Of a stretch of 64,000 nt of DNA, positions 1-8,635 are shown piece by piece. The translations under genes and the position numbers were made by a program. This DNA is from Bacillota bacterium (lineage in GTDB: Bacteria; Bacillota; Clostridia; Lachnospirales; Lachnospiraceae), in NCBI GenBank assembly GCA_023414355.1, contig JAEZOB010000027.1, positions 1-64,000 of the forward strand, read 5' to 3'. Position 1 is the stretch's first letter; every line of letters begins with the position of its first letter. The notes beneath the pieces are model-generated. The model saw only the letters and a list, made by a program, of their open reading frames with translations, had not been told where the DNA came from and ran no database searches.

Positions 1-64
1 GACAGAGGTGGAAGTGCGGTAACGCATGTAGCTGACTGTTACTAATAGGTCGAGGGCTTGACCT
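1..64 (+). rRNA. 23S rRNA, 3' end (partial)
   Basis: The first 60-odd bases match the conserved 3' terminus of bacterial 23S rRNA in sense orientation (the segment around ctgttactaataggtcga). The rest of the gene lies upstream of the window. The exact mature end is estimated. No 5S rRNA gene follows; the next gene is tRNA-Asp. Confidence 0.93.
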
Positions 65-131
65 AAAATGGTTTGTTATAAGGAAACAAAGTTTCCTATT
101 TGGATGACATTTTCTTGTGTAGTATCAATAA

Positions 132-205
132 GGCCCAGTGGCTCAGTTGGTTAGAGCGCCGCCCTGTCACGGCGGAGGTCGAGGGTTCGAGTCCCTTCTG
201 GGTCG
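132..205 (+). tRNA. tRNA-Asp (GTC)
   Basis: Complete cloverleaf of 74 nt. The 7-bp acceptor stem pairs ggcccag with ctgggtc, the anticodon loop reads ctGTCac, and the T-arm carries ggTTCGAgt. It starts the tRNA cluster about 70 nt after the 23S end and is probably co-transcribed with the rRNA operon. Confidence 0.96.
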
Positions 206-336
206 TTAAGCTTTCATTGCAATGATATTCATTGTATGACAAAGCTTAATAAGTTGGAAAACGATTACTAAATAGTCATTTTTAACTTATACTTTATTAT
301 TGTATTAATCGAATTTAATACATATAATAATCCCAT

Positions 337-409
337 GGGATCTTAGCTCAGCTGGGAGAGCATCTGCCTTACAAGCAGAGGGTCATAGGTTCGAGCCCTA
401 TAGGTCCCA
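337..409 (+). tRNA. tRNA-Val (TAC)
   Basis: 73-nt cloverleaf with acceptor gggatct/aggtccc, D-stem gctc/gagc and anticodon TAC in ctTACaa. No CCA is encoded. It is separated from tRNA-Asp by an AT-rich 130-nt spacer that shows no other gene. Confidence 0.96.
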
Positions 410-414
410 CTTAC

Positions 415-610
415 ACCGATGTGTCTCAATTCTTGATTATAATTCACTTTTGAATTATAATAGATAGAGCAATCGGGCGGAGCTCGAGGCTCTGCATTGT
501 AAATTGTTTTACGCCGATGTGTCTCAATTCTTGATTATAATTCACTTTTGAATTATAATAGACAGAGCAATCGGGCGGAGCACGAAGCTCTGCATAGTAA
601 CTGTTTTTAT
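415..610 (+). repeat. Two tandem 98-bp repeats carrying the 5' part of tRNA-Thr
   Basis: Units run 415-512 and 513-610, and the true tRNA-Thr starts exactly one period later at 611. Each unit begins with a copy of the first 17 nt of the tRNA with one or two differences. It then carries an inverted repeat (ttataattca/tgaattataa), followed by a short segment resembling the tRNA D-arm (cagagca). The units look like decayed duplications of the tRNA head plus spacer, not functional tRNAs, because no anticodon or T-arm is present. Confidence 0.85.
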
Positions 611-683
611 GCCGATGTGGCTCAATTGGCAGAGCAGCTGACTTGTAATCAGCAGGTTATCGGTTCGAGTCCGATCATCGGCT
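611..683 (+). tRNA. tRNA-Thr (TGT)
   Basis: 73-nt cloverleaf. Acceptor gccgatg pairs with catcggc, the anticodon is TGT in ctTGTaa, and the T-arm reads cggTTCGAgtccg. It is preceded by two head-only repeat units at 415-610. Confidence 0.96.
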
Positions 684-712
684 TACAACTGAATATAGTT
701 GTATATTTATTT

Positions 713-794
713 GGATGGGTTCCCGAGCGGCCAAAGGGGGCAGACTGTAAATCTGTTATCGACGATTTCGAAGGTTCGAATCCTTCCCCATCCA
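713..794 (+). tRNA. tRNA-Tyr (GTA)
   Basis: 82-nt class II tRNA with a long variable arm. Acceptor ggatggg pairs with cccatcc, and the anticodon is GTA in ctGTAaa. The D-arm (ttcccgagcggccaaaggg) closely matches bacterial tRNA-Tyr. Confidence 0.96.
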
Positions 795-844
795 TTGGCG
801 TAGAGCCAAAGATAGTTAGCATTAACTGCGACTATAATATGTAT

Positions 845-918
845 CGCGGGGTGGAGCAGTCTGGAAGCTCGTCGGGCTCATAACCCGAAGGTCATAGGTT
901 CAAATCCTATCCCCGCAA
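845..918 (+). tRNA. initiator tRNA-fMet (CAT)
   Basis: 74-nt tRNA with two initiator hallmarks: an unpaired C1-A72 at the acceptor end (cgcgggg against ccccgca), and three consecutive G-C pairs flanking the CAT anticodon loop (gggctcataaccc). It is therefore the initiator, not elongator tRNA-Met. Confidence 0.96.
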
Positions 919-1033
919 TTCAAACAAAAGAGAATACATATTTAGAATTTTCTTTTGTATTACACTAATCAAATAACTTTCGTAACCCAGAAGATCGGGC
1001 ATCCATTCTTCGTAGGTAAGCGAATTTGACCTT

Positions 1034-1106
<73 letters not shown>

Positions 1107-1155
1107 TTTTGCTTTGTGAAAAGCAATGAGTGGAGTGAATATTCATTCATCCGAT

Positions 1156-1228
1156 GGGATATTAGCTCAGTCGGTAGAGCACATGACTTTTAATCATGGT
1201 GTCCCGGGTTCGAATCCCGGATGTCTCA
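1156..1228 (+). tRNA. tRNA-Lys (TTT)
   Basis: 73-nt cloverleaf. Acceptor gggatat pairs with atgtctc (with G-T wobbles), and the anticodon is TTT in ctTTTaa. It is the last tRNA of the cluster and is followed within 12 nt by an intrinsic terminator. Confidence 0.96.
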
Positions 1229-1239
1229 TTTCAAAAATA

Positions 1240-1266
1240 GGGGATCTCTTATGAGATCCCTTTTTT
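1240..1266 (+). terminator. Intrinsic terminator of the rRNA/tRNA operon
   Basis: A perfect 8-bp stem, gggatctc / gagatccc, with a short ttat loop is followed by six T residues. It lies just after tRNA-Lys and closes the rRNA-tRNA transcription unit. Confidence 0.92.
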
Positions 1267-1571
1267 AATGCAATAAGAAAATGCATCCTATTACATACCA
1301 TTACTACGCAATCCGCTCAGGAGCGATGAATGTGTGTAGTACATTCCTTGTTCTTTTCTGAAAGAGAATATGCACTTGTAAAGTAAATAGGTTTGCATCC
1401 CATAGTAAAGCGGGCAGAAATTATTCTTATTCTTAGCTAGTTTGCAGAATTAGCGCGATATATTCAGAGAAGATAATCCTGCAGTATTTATATTGACACT
1501 TACTGAAAAAAAATATGATATATAGTATAGGGTTCAAATTGATATATTAATATTGGGTTAAAGGGTGGCTT
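1267..1571 (+). other. Intergenic stretch with a probable sirtuin promoter
   Basis: This AT-rich stretch shows no coding sequence or RNA gene. Near its right end TTGACA (1493-1498) is followed by AT-rich sequence containing TATGAT (1514-1519, 15-nt spacer) and GATATA (1517-1522, 18-nt spacer). The -35 is convincing and the exact -10 is uncertain. A promoter here would serve the sirtuin gene at 1572. Confidence 0.45.
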
Positions 1572-2288
1572 ATGAAGGAAGAGATGATTCGTCTAAAAAA
1601 CTGGATAGAGGAAAGTGATAATATTGTGTTCTTTGGAGGAGCAGGTGTGTCTACTGAGAGTGGAATTCCGGATTTTAGGAGTACAGACGGGATTTACCAT
1701 ATGAAATACGCTTATCCACCAGAGACGATTCTTAGCCACAGCTTCTTTATCAAAAAAACGGAAGAATTCTATGATTTTTATCGTGATAAGATGATTTATT
1801 CTGATGCAGAACCCAATATAACACATAGAAAGCTTAAGGAGCTGGAGGCAAAGGGTAAACTGAAAGGAATCATTACACAGAACATTGATGGGTTGCATCA
1901 GAAAGCGGGGAGCAAGAAAGTATTAGAGTTACACGGCTCAGTACTTCGTAATTATTGTGTGAAATGCGGAGCCTTTTATCCAATTGAGAGCATTCTTGAA
2001 ACAGAGCATATACCGTTCTGTAACTGCGGCGGTATCATTAAGCCTGATGTGGTTTTATATGAGGAGCCATTAGAGGATGCTGTTATAAGAGAAGCAGTTC
2101 AATTAATCAACAAAGCAGAAATCCTGATTGTCGGAGGAACCTCCTTAAGTGTCTATCCTGCAGCTGGATTAATTGATTATTACGAGGGGAGTAAATTAGT
2201 TTTAATCAATCAATCTGTCACTCTATATGATAATAAAACAAATCTGTTGATCAACACATCCTTGGGTGAAGTTTTCTCAAATATATAA
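1572..2288 (+). CDS. cobB: Sir2-family NAD-dependent protein deacylase (sirtuin)
   Basis: A 238-residue cytoplasmic sirtuin. It removes acyl groups from protein lysines using NAD, releasing nicotinamide and O-acyl-ADP-ribose. The NAD-binding GAGVSTESGIPDFRS motif is at residues 23-37 and TQNIDGLH at 102-109. The catalytic histidine is His121 in LHGS. A structural zinc site is formed by Cys129, Cys132, Cys150 and Cys152. The length and motif order are those of a complete single-domain bacterial sirtuin. The ATG at 1572 is preceded by an aagggtgg ribosome site. The gene stands alone: upstream is the tRNA operon terminator, and downstream a gap of 230 nt holds a separate promoter. Natural substrates cannot be told from sequence. 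Confidence 0.95.
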   Translation: MKEEMIRLKNWIEESDNIVFFGGAGVSTESGIPDFRSTDGIYHMKYAYPPETILSHSFFIKKTEEFYDFYRDKMIYSDAEPNITHRKLKELEAKGKLKGIITQNIDGLHQKAGSKKVLELHGSVLRNYCVKCGAFYPIESILETEHIPFCNCGGIIKPDVVLYEEPLEDAVIREAVQLINKAEILIVGGTSLSVYPAAGLIDYYEGSKLVLINQSVTLYDNKTNLLINTSLGEVFSNI

Positions 2289-2411
2289 CAAACAGAGTAT
2301 AATTGATACCATTGCCTGAAATGTAATAATAGGTTATAATAGAAAGAGTTTTACTGGAAAACTACACAAATGCCAATATATGGCAGACGGATATCTATGA
2401 AAAAGTTATTT

Positions 2412-2441
2412 TTGACAAGAACAACACGAATAGTGTATTAT
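2412..2441 (+). promoter_or_regulatory. Predicted vegetative promoter for the EAL-domain gene
   Basis: TTGACA at 2412-2417 and TATTAT at 2436-2441 are separated by 18 nt. They lie about 77 nt upstream of the ATG at 2519. No c-di-GMP riboswitch was recognised in the leader. Confidence 0.6.
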
Positions 2442-2518
2442 AAAATAGGTGTTGATTTTTATGATAAATACATTCATATGATACGAATTAAGATAAATTA
2501 CTTGCGAGGAGAAACAAC

Positions 2519-4762
2519 ATGAGGTTTGCTTTGCCAAAGCACAGAACAGCCCCACTCATTTTATTTGCTATTTTTGGTATCATGGTATCACTTATATTAG
2601 CTTCATTTTTTATGAACCGTATGATACAGTACAGTTATGATAATCAGTGTGAGGAATATATTGCCGCATCGGATAACGCTGCGGCTTTAATCAGCCAAGA
2701 GTTTAAAAATTCGTTAACGACACTTCAGACCAGTGCTGTTTATATAGCTAAAGCAGATAATTATGATAACACTGCCACACTCGGATTACTATCGGAGCTT
2801 TGCAAAAGCAGTCCATATATCGATCTTGCAGTGCTTCAACCCAATGGAAGAGGACTTAATCAGGCAGGACAAAACAAAGATTATTCTGCAGAGAAGTATT
2901 TTAAAGAAGCAAAGCAAAAGAAGAATTACCTTTCAAACAGTCTTCAATTTGATGAGGAAGGCAAATCCTACCTGATTCAAGCAGTTCCGATTGTAAAGGA
3001 TGATGTATGCAAGGGAGTTCTTGTAGCATGGGTAGATGGAGAAATCAACAATATTTCTATGCTGGACCAGGAGATTAAGGAAGGAGCCTCGATTTATCTT
3101 GTAAACTCCGATAATGAGCTGGTTTCCTATATAAAGGGTTCCGATATTAAGAATTTTAATTATGACAGACTTTTATCTAAGGGCGAAATGAATTCGGAAA
3201 GAAGCAGGGAGAGAACAGAATCCTTAAGTAAAGCTGCATCCTTAAATCTTCGACAGGTTTTTTATGGACAGGAAGTGAAGAATACTTACATCTGGACAAG
3301 AAAAGACCTGGGTGTCAATAATTGGTCTATTCTTTATGGAAAACAATATAAGGTCGATCCAACGACAAGAGAAATTCTTGACCTAACGAATGTAATGTGG
3401 GTGATCATTACGTCTGCTACTTTTCTCTTATTTCTTATCATGATTGCTACCCAAAGAAAGTCAAACCGAAGAATTGTTAAAATGCTTTATCTGGATCCGG
3501 TTACAGGAGGCGATAACTGGTACCGGTTTAGAATTAATGCCAGTAGGATTGTTAACAGTAAGCAGTTTCTTAAAAAGAAGTATGCTCTGGTGAATTTCGA
3601 TATCAATCGATTTAAGATTATCAATGATGCTTATGGTTATCATAAGGGGGATGAGATTCTCAAAGACATCTACGGAGTGATCAAGAAGTGGATTAAACAA
3701 GGAGAAACCTTTACCAGATATGCTGCGGATCAATTTTATATTTTGATGTCTTTTCAGGATGAGAGTGACTTAAAAGAACGAATACAGGAATTGAATGACA
3801 GATTGCATCAATTGAGTTATACTAAAACAGCAAAGATTTTTTATGGAGTATATCATATTACAGAACGTACTGACTCCATTGACCGAATGGGTGAATTCGC
3901 AGGTGTAGCAAAGAATAATATCAAAGGAAGCTCCGAGCATCATGTCTCTTTCTTCGACGAAGCAGCAAGAAGAAGGTTGATTGAAGAAGAGGAAATCGAA
4001 AAATCCATGAATGAGGCTTTGAAGAATGAGGAGTTTCAGGTCTATCTGCAGCCAAAATACATGGCCAAGGAAGAAACCATCTTTGGTGCGGAGGCACTGG
4101 TTCGATGGCAGGATAGCAGCGGAAAACCGTTATCACCAAGCTATTTCATACCGGTCTTTGAGAAAAATGGCTTTATTACGCAACTAGATCTTTATATGAT
4201 CAGGAAGGTGTGCGAGCTCCTTAGGAACTGGTTGGAGAAGGGGTATACTCTACTGCCGATTTCAGTCAATATATCAAGGCTTCATTTTGTTAATCACCAT
4301 CTTGCCGAGACGATTCGCGACCTGGTTGACAGTTATCGGGTTCCTCATCAACTGATTGAACTGGAACTCACTGAAAGTGCATTTCTTCAGAATAAGCAGC
4401 TTCTGATCGATACAGTAATACGATTAAGAAATTATGGCTTTTTGGTTTCCATGGATGACTTTGGTGCCGGATATTCTTCTCTGAATTCTTTGAAGGATCT
4501 ACCTCTCGATGTTGTAAAGCTGGATGGCGAATTGTTCCGAATTACAGATGAGGTGGAACGAGGCTTGACAGTGATCCGCAATACTATTACAATGGCTAAG
4601 GATCTGCATATGAAAGTGGTTGCAGAATGTATCGAGACCAAGGAACAGGTCGAATTTTTATGCACCGTAGGCTGTGATATTATTCAGGGCTACTATTTTG
4701 CTCAGCCGATGCCCGCAGATCAATTCGAGCAAAAATATGTTTCCATGACCAGGATTGACTAA
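2519..4762 (+). CDS. Membrane c-di-GMP phosphodiesterase: sensor + degenerate GGDEF + EAL
   Basis: A 747-residue membrane protein. One TM helix near residues 13-33 and another near 292-312 enclose an extracytoplasmic sensor region of the Cache type. A GGDEF domain follows, in which the signature is replaced by YAADQF near residues 401-406, so diguanylate cyclase activity is unlikely. The C-terminal EAL domain is intact to the eye. EAL in GAEALVRW lies near 524-526, followed by the Asn of SVNIS, the Glu of LELTES, MDDFGAGYS, the Lys of VVKLD, the Glu of AECIE, and a terminal QGYYFAQPM. Probable role: an extracellular or periplasmic-side signal sets hydrolysis of c-di-GMP, with the dead GGDEF domain perhaps acting as a GTP-binding regulator. 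It is monocistronic, with its own promoter at 2412. Flagellar and pilus loci lie further on, but no direct link is shown. Confidence 0.9.
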   Translation: MRFALPKHRTAPLILFAIFGIMVSLILASFFMNRMIQYSYDNQCEEYIAASDNAAALISQEFKNSLTTLQTSAVYIAKADNYDNTATLGLLSELCKSSPYIDLAVLQPNGRGLNQAGQNKDYSAEKYFKEAKQKKNYLSNSLQFDEEGKSYLIQAVPIVKDDVCKGVLVAWVDGEINNISMLDQEIKEGASIYLVNSDNELVSYIKGSDIKNFNYDRLLSKGEMNSERSRERTESLSKAASLNLRQVFYGQEVKNTYIWTRKDLGVNNWSILYGKQYKVDPTTREILDLTNVMWVIITSATFLLFLIMIATQRKSNRRIVKMLYLDPVTGGDNWYRFRINASRIVNSKQFLKKKYALVNFDINRFKIINDAYGYHKGDEILKDIYGVIKKWIKQGETFTRYAADQFYILMSFQDESDLKERIQELNDRLHQLSYTKTAKIFYGVYHITERTDSIDRMGEFAGVAKNNIKGSSEHHVSFFDEAARRRLIEEEEIEKSMNEALKNEEFQVYLQPKYMAKEETIFGAEALVRWQDSSGKPLSPSYFIPVFEKNGFITQLDLYMIRKVCELLRNWLEKGYTLLPISVNISRLHFVNHHLAETIRDLVDSYRVPHQLIELELTESAFLQNKQLLIDTVIRLRNYGFLVSMDDFGAGYSSLNSLKDLPLDVVKLDGELFRITDEVERGLTVIRNTITMAKDLHMKVVAECIETKEQVEFLCTVGCDIIQGYYFAQPMPADQFEQKYVSMTRID

Positions 4763-4804
4763 GTGGATAGAAAGTTGTTTATTTTATAGGAATGTGTGTA
4801 TAAT

Positions 4805-4851
4805 TTGACGATTGTATTGTATCGCAAAATATAGTATAGTTAATATACTAT
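4805..4851 (+). promoter_or_regulatory. Promoter with overlapping palindrome upstream of the transaldolase gene
   Basis: TTGACG (4805-4810) and TATAGT (4830-4835) are spaced 19 nt apart. An 8-bp inverted repeat, atagtata/tatactat with a 5-nt gap, covers 4831-4851 and overlaps the -10. This is the placement expected of a repressor operator. The remaining leader to 5041 (about 190 nt) shows no recognised riboswitch. Confidence 0.4.
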
Positions 4852-5041
4852 ATGCATACGATAAGCATTGACAACGGAGGTTTGACGAAACAAAAGTCCT
4901 AACAGACTAATAATAAGTTCTCCCGGACCGGCTTTATAGATGCATTAAATTCATAATAATGGCAGACGCTATCGGACAAGTAGTCATCATATTTGTACGG
5001 TAGGATGTTGTGCGCTGTCATGCACTTAGGGAGGTATGTTT

Positions 5042-5695
5042 ATGAAGCTGTTTCTTGATACGGCAAATGTGGATGAAATTAAAAAGGCGAATGATTTAGG
5101 TGTAATCTGCGGAGTAACAACCAATCCGTCCTTGATTGCAAAGGAAGGCAGAATTTTTGAAGAGGTTATTCAGGAAATCACTAAGATTGTGGATGGACCG
5201 ATCAGTGGTGAAGTGAAAGCAACAACCGTCCTTGCAGAGGATATGATAAAAGAAGGCAGGGATATTGCGAAAATTCATCCTAATATGGTAGTTAAAATTC
5301 CTATGACGCTTGAAGGCTTGAAAGCTACTAAGGTTTTAGCATCTGAAGGGATCAAGACCAATGTTACATTAATCTTTACTGCTAATCAGGCTTTGCTTGC
5401 AGCTAGAGCGGGTGCAACCTATGTATCTCCATTTGTCGGACGTTTAGATGATATCTCAACGGAAGGTACCGAGCTGATTAGAATAATATCCCAGATTTTC
5501 CATAGCTACAACATAAAGACAGAAATCATAGCTGCAAGCATCCGTAGCTCAATTCACATCACGGATTGTGCATTGGCAGGTGCTGACATCGCAACGGTTC
5601 CTTACAGCGTAATTGAACAATGCACTAAGCATCCTTTGACTTCAGCAGGTATTGAGAAGTTCCAGCAGGATTACAGGGCAGTATTTGGTGAGTAA
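5042..5695 (+). CDS. Transaldolase / fructose-6-phosphate aldolase (TalC/FSA family)
   Basis: A 217-residue small transaldolase-family enzyme. It starts MKLFLDTANVDEIKKA, and the Schiff-base lysine is Lys85 in VVKIPMT, the position of the catalytic lysine in FSA. Members either transfer dihydroxyacetone units between sugar phosphates (transaldolase) or cleave fructose 6-phosphate. Lying directly before transketolase favours a pentose-phosphate transaldolase role. Two in-frame ATGs exist, at 5036 and 5042. The AGGGAGG ribosome site ends only 1 nt before the first and 7 nt before the second, so 5042 is chosen. The transketolase gene follows after 48 nt with its own strong ribosome site, so the two probably form an operon for the non-oxidative pentose phosphate pathway. 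Confidence 0.92.
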   Translation: MKLFLDTANVDEIKKANDLGVICGVTTNPSLIAKEGRIFEEVIQEITKIVDGPISGEVKATTVLAEDMIKEGRDIAKIHPNMVVKIPMTLEGLKATKVLASEGIKTNVTLIFTANQALLAARAGATYVSPFVGRLDDISTEGTELIRIISQIFHSYNIKTEIIAASIRSSIHITDCALAGADIATVPYSVIEQCTKHPLTSAGIEKFQQDYRAVFGE

Positions 5696-5743
5696 TATTT
5701 TGAGATACTATTAAAATATATTTTTATTTAAGGAGGATCTACA

Positions 5744-7726
5744 ATGAGCAACATCGATACAATGTCAGTAAATGCGATAAGAGTATTATCCGCTGATGGC
5801 GTTCAAAAAGCGAATTCAGGACATCCCGGTTTACCGCTTGGATCAGCAGCAATGGCTTATGAATTATGGGCAAAGCATATGAAGCATAATCCCGTCAATC
5901 CGAAATGGGATAACAGAGACAGATTTATTTTATCCGGCGGACATGGCTCCATGCTTTTATATTCCTTATTACATTTATTCGGTTATGGCCTTACAAAAGA
6001 AGATTTAATGCAGTTTCGTCAGGATGGTTCTTTGACTCCCGGACATCCGGAGTACGGTCACACAGTAGGCGTAGAAGCTACCACCGGCCCTCTTGGTGCA
6101 GGTATGGCAATGGCTGTCGGCATGGCAATGGGTGAAGCGCACCTTGCGGCTAAGTTCAACAAAGAAGGTTATCCGGTAGTGGACCATTACACCTTTGTAC
6201 TTGGTGGAGACGGTTGTATGATGGAGGGTATCACCTCTGAAGCTATGTCTCTGGCAGGCACCTTAGGTCTTGGAAAATTAATCGTATTATATGACAGCAA
6301 TAAAATTTCTATCGAAGGAAGCACTGATATCGCTTTCACTGAGGATGTTAAAAAACGTTTTGAAGCCTTCGGTTTCCAGACCTTAGTTGTTGAGGATGGC
6401 AATAACCTGGCAGAGATCGGTGCCGCTATCGAAGCTGCAAAGGCTGATTTAAGCAGACCTTCTATGATTACAGTGAAGACTAAGATTGGTTTCGGCAGTC
6501 CGAAGGAAGGTAAAGCAAGTGCACACGGCGAACCTCTCGGAGCTGATAATGTAATCGCTATGAAACAGAATTTCGGATGGCCGAGTGAAGAGCCCTTCTT
6601 TGTTCCGGAAGATGTATATGCAAATTATAAATCTATCGTTCAGGAGCTTGCTAAAGATGAAGAATCTTGGAACAAAATGTTTGCGGAGTACAGCAAAAAC
6701 TTCCCTGATATGAAGACCTTATGGGATCAGTATCATGATGAAAATGCAGGTAAGGCATTGATCGATAATGATGACTTCTGGGCATATGCAGACAAGCCGG
6801 AAGCAACCAGAAACTTATCCGGTTTAATTTTGAATCGTATCAAGAATTATCTCCCTAATGTAATCGGCGGAGCGGCAGATCTTGCTCCTTCTACCAAGAC
6901 TTACATGAATGATATGGGTGATTTCTCCAAGGAGAACTATGGCGGACGTAATCTTCACTTCGGTGTAAGAGAACTGTCTATGGCTGCAATGGGTAACGGA
7001 CTTGCACTTCACGGCGGATTAAGATCGTATGTTTCCACCTTCTTCGTATTCAGCGATTATGTGAAGCCGATGGCAAGACTTTCCGCATTAATGGGTCTTC
7101 CTGTTACCTACGTATTGACACATGACAGTATCGGTGTTGGAGAAGATGGTCCTACCCATGAGCCGATTGAGCAGCTGGCAATGCTTCGTGCAATGCCTAA
7201 CTTTACCGTATTCAGACCTGCTGATGCGACAGAGTGTATTGCAGCTTGGTATTATGCAATTACATCAACAAAGACTCCTACAGCTTTGGTACTTACCCGT
7301 CAGAATCTTCCTCAGTATGAGGGCTCTTCCAAGGAAGCATTAAAGGGAGGCTATATCATCTCCGATTCTAAGAAGAAGGTTCCGGATGCAATCGTTATGG
7401 CAAGTGGTTCTGAGGTTGAACTTGGTGTAAATGCTCAGACTGAACTTGCAAAGGAAGGCATTGATGTCAGAGTGGTGAGTATTCCTTCCATGGATTTATT
7501 CGAAGCACAGTCTGATGAGTATAAAGAAAGCATCATGCCGAAGAACGTTAGAGCAAGAGTTGCAGTTGAAGCTGCTACAGACTTCGGTTGGGGCAAGTAT
7601 GTTGGCCTTGATGGTACAACTGTCACCATGAAGGGCTTCGGCGCTTCCGCACCGGCAGGCACACTGTTCAAGAAGTTCGGCTTCACTACTGAAAATGTGG
7701 TAAAGGCTGTTAAGAGTGTACTGTAA
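5744..7726 (+). CDS. tkt: Transketolase
   Basis: A 660-residue, full-length thiamine-diphosphate transketolase moving two-carbon units among sugar phosphates. The N-terminal domain has KANSGHPGLPLG and the cofactor/Mg motif GGDGCMMEGITSEAM continuing to DSNKISIEG. The pyrimidine-binding domain has HFGVRELSMAAMGNG and the substrate motif THDSIGVGEDGPTHEP. The C-terminal domain ends with ATDFGWGKYVG. The ATG follows an AAGGAGG site. It is the second gene after the transaldolase-like gene, and a terminator hairpin lies 60 nt after the stop. Cytoplasmic. Confidence 0.97.
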   Translation: MSNIDTMSVNAIRVLSADGVQKANSGHPGLPLGSAAMAYELWAKHMKHNPVNPKWDNRDRFILSGGHGSMLLYSLLHLFGYGLTKEDLMQFRQDGSLTPGHPEYGHTVGVEATTGPLGAGMAMAVGMAMGEAHLAAKFNKEGYPVVDHYTFVLGGDGCMMEGITSEAMSLAGTLGLGKLIVLYDSNKISIEGSTDIAFTEDVKKRFEAFGFQTLVVEDGNNLAEIGAAIEAAKADLSRPSMITVKTKIGFGSPKEGKASAHGEPLGADNVIAMKQNFGWPSEEPFFVPEDVYANYKSIVQELAKDEESWNKMFAEYSKNFPDMKTLWDQYHDENAGKALIDNDDFWAYADKPEATRNLSGLILNRIKNYLPNVIGGAADLAPSTKTYMNDMGDFSKENYGGRNLHFGVRELSMAAMGNGLALHGGLRSYVSTFFVFSDYVKPMARLSALMGLPVTYVLTHDSIGVGEDGPTHEPIEQLAMLRAMPNFTVFRPADATECIAAWYYAITSTKTPTALVLTRQNLPQYEGSSKEALKGGYIISDSKKKVPDAIVMASGSEVELGVNAQTELAKEGIDVRVVSIPSMDLFEAQSDEYKESIMPKNVRARVAVEAATDFGWGKYVGLDGTTVTMKGFGASAPAGTLFKKFGFTTENVVKAVKSVL

Positions 7727-7784
7727 GACAAATAGATAAGGTAAAAGTTTCCTTTAATGAATACAACGGATCCAAATGATCTAT

Positions 7785-7825
7785 AACGCCCTATGGGAAA
7801 GCATTGCTTTCCTGTAGGGCGTTTC
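7785..7825 (+). terminator. Terminator hairpin after tkt
   Basis: A long stem pairs aacgccctatgggaaagc with gctttcctgtagggcgtt, with G-T pairs, closed by a 3-nt loop and followed by a short gtttct tract. The T-run is weak, but the stem is strong. It separates tkt from the two-component operon. Confidence 0.75.
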
Positions 7826-7849
7826 TAATAGAAATTTAATTTAGGTGTA

Positions 7850-7878
7850 TTGAAAAATCTTACAGTAACCGATACAAT
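7850..7878 (+). promoter_or_regulatory. Predicted promoter of the two-component operon
   Basis: TTGAAA (7850-7855), a 17-nt spacer, then TACAAT (7873-7878). Transcription would begin near 7885. That makes the upstream ATG at 7887 practically leaderless and supports the GTG at 7920 as the start of the response regulator. Confidence 0.7.
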
Positions 7879-7919
7879 GGAGTAAGATGTTGAAGTACTT
7901 GTATGAGGAGGGTTATATC

Positions 7920-8606
7920 GTGGCCAGGATATTAATCGTAGAGGATGAAATTAAGATAGGCAGATTCTTAGAACTGGAGTTAAAGCATGAAGGGTATGAG
8001 ATTTTACTTGCCGGTGACGGAAGAACGGGACTGGAGAAGGCGTTGAAGGATAATGTGGATTTGGTGATACTTGACATCATGCTGCCAGGACTGAATGGAA
8101 TTGAGGTTTGCCGAAGAATCAGACAAGAATCACAGATTCCGATTATTATGCTGACGGCGAAAGACGATGTAAGTGACAAAGTTGCCGGTTTGGATACCGG
8201 TGCAGACGATTATATGACAAAACCCTTTGCTATAGAAGAGCTTCTTGCAAGAATCCGGGTAGCTCTGAACAGAAGGAAGCATACGACTGAACCCAAGGGC
8301 GATATACTGCAGATCGGAGGGGTAACGCTTAACCTTGCGAGCCATAGTGCTTTTTACGGTGAGGAGGAGTTGATCCTTACCAAGAAGGAGTATGAACTGT
8401 TGGAATATATGATGAAAAATAAGAATATTGCATTGACCAGAGAGCAGCTTTTAAATAATGTATGGGATTATGAGTACTTTGGTGATACCAATGTAGTGGA
8501 TGTCTATGTCCGTTACTTAAGACAGAAAATAGATGAAAAATATGGTGTACACCTAATATCCACAGTGCGGGGAATAGGCTACATTATTAAGGATGAACAG
8601 AAATAA
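7920..8606 (+). CDS. OmpR/PhoB-family response regulator
   Basis: A response regulator of about 228 residues. The N-terminal receiver has the acidic pair in VEDE, phosphoacceptor Asp52 in ILDIMLPG, the switch Thr of MLTAK, and the Lys of MTKPFA. The C-terminal winged-helix DNA-binding domain carries LTKKEYELLEYM, the NVVDVYVRYLRQKID segment and the terminal hairpin TVRGIGYI. GTG at 7920 is chosen because GAGGAGG sits 8 nt upstream and the predicted transcription start is near 7885; an in-frame ATG at 7887 would add 11 residues. The sensor kinase gene follows after 29 nt. Target genes are not evident from sequence. Confidence 0.93.
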   Translation: MARILIVEDEIKIGRFLELELKHEGYEILLAGDGRTGLEKALKDNVDLVILDIMLPGLNGIEVCRRIRQESQIPIIMLTAKDDVSDKVAGLDTGADDYMTKPFAIEELLARIRVALNRRKHTTEPKGDILQIGGVTLNLASHSAFYGEEELILTKKEYELLEYMMKNKNIALTREQLLNNVWDYEYFGDTNVVDVYVRYLRQKIDEKYGVHLISTVRGIGYIIKDEQK

Positions 8607-8635
8607 GCTTTGTCAGAAGAGGGGATAACTACCGG

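Noticed and set aside
548..883. Open frame of 111 codons across tRNA-Thr, tRNA-Tyr and tRNA-fMet
   Set aside because: It reads through three clear tRNA genes and has no ribosome site; it is a chance frame.
4852..5035. Riboswitch in the transaldolase leader
   Set aside because: No known aptamer core or terminator/antiterminator pair could be recognised by eye.
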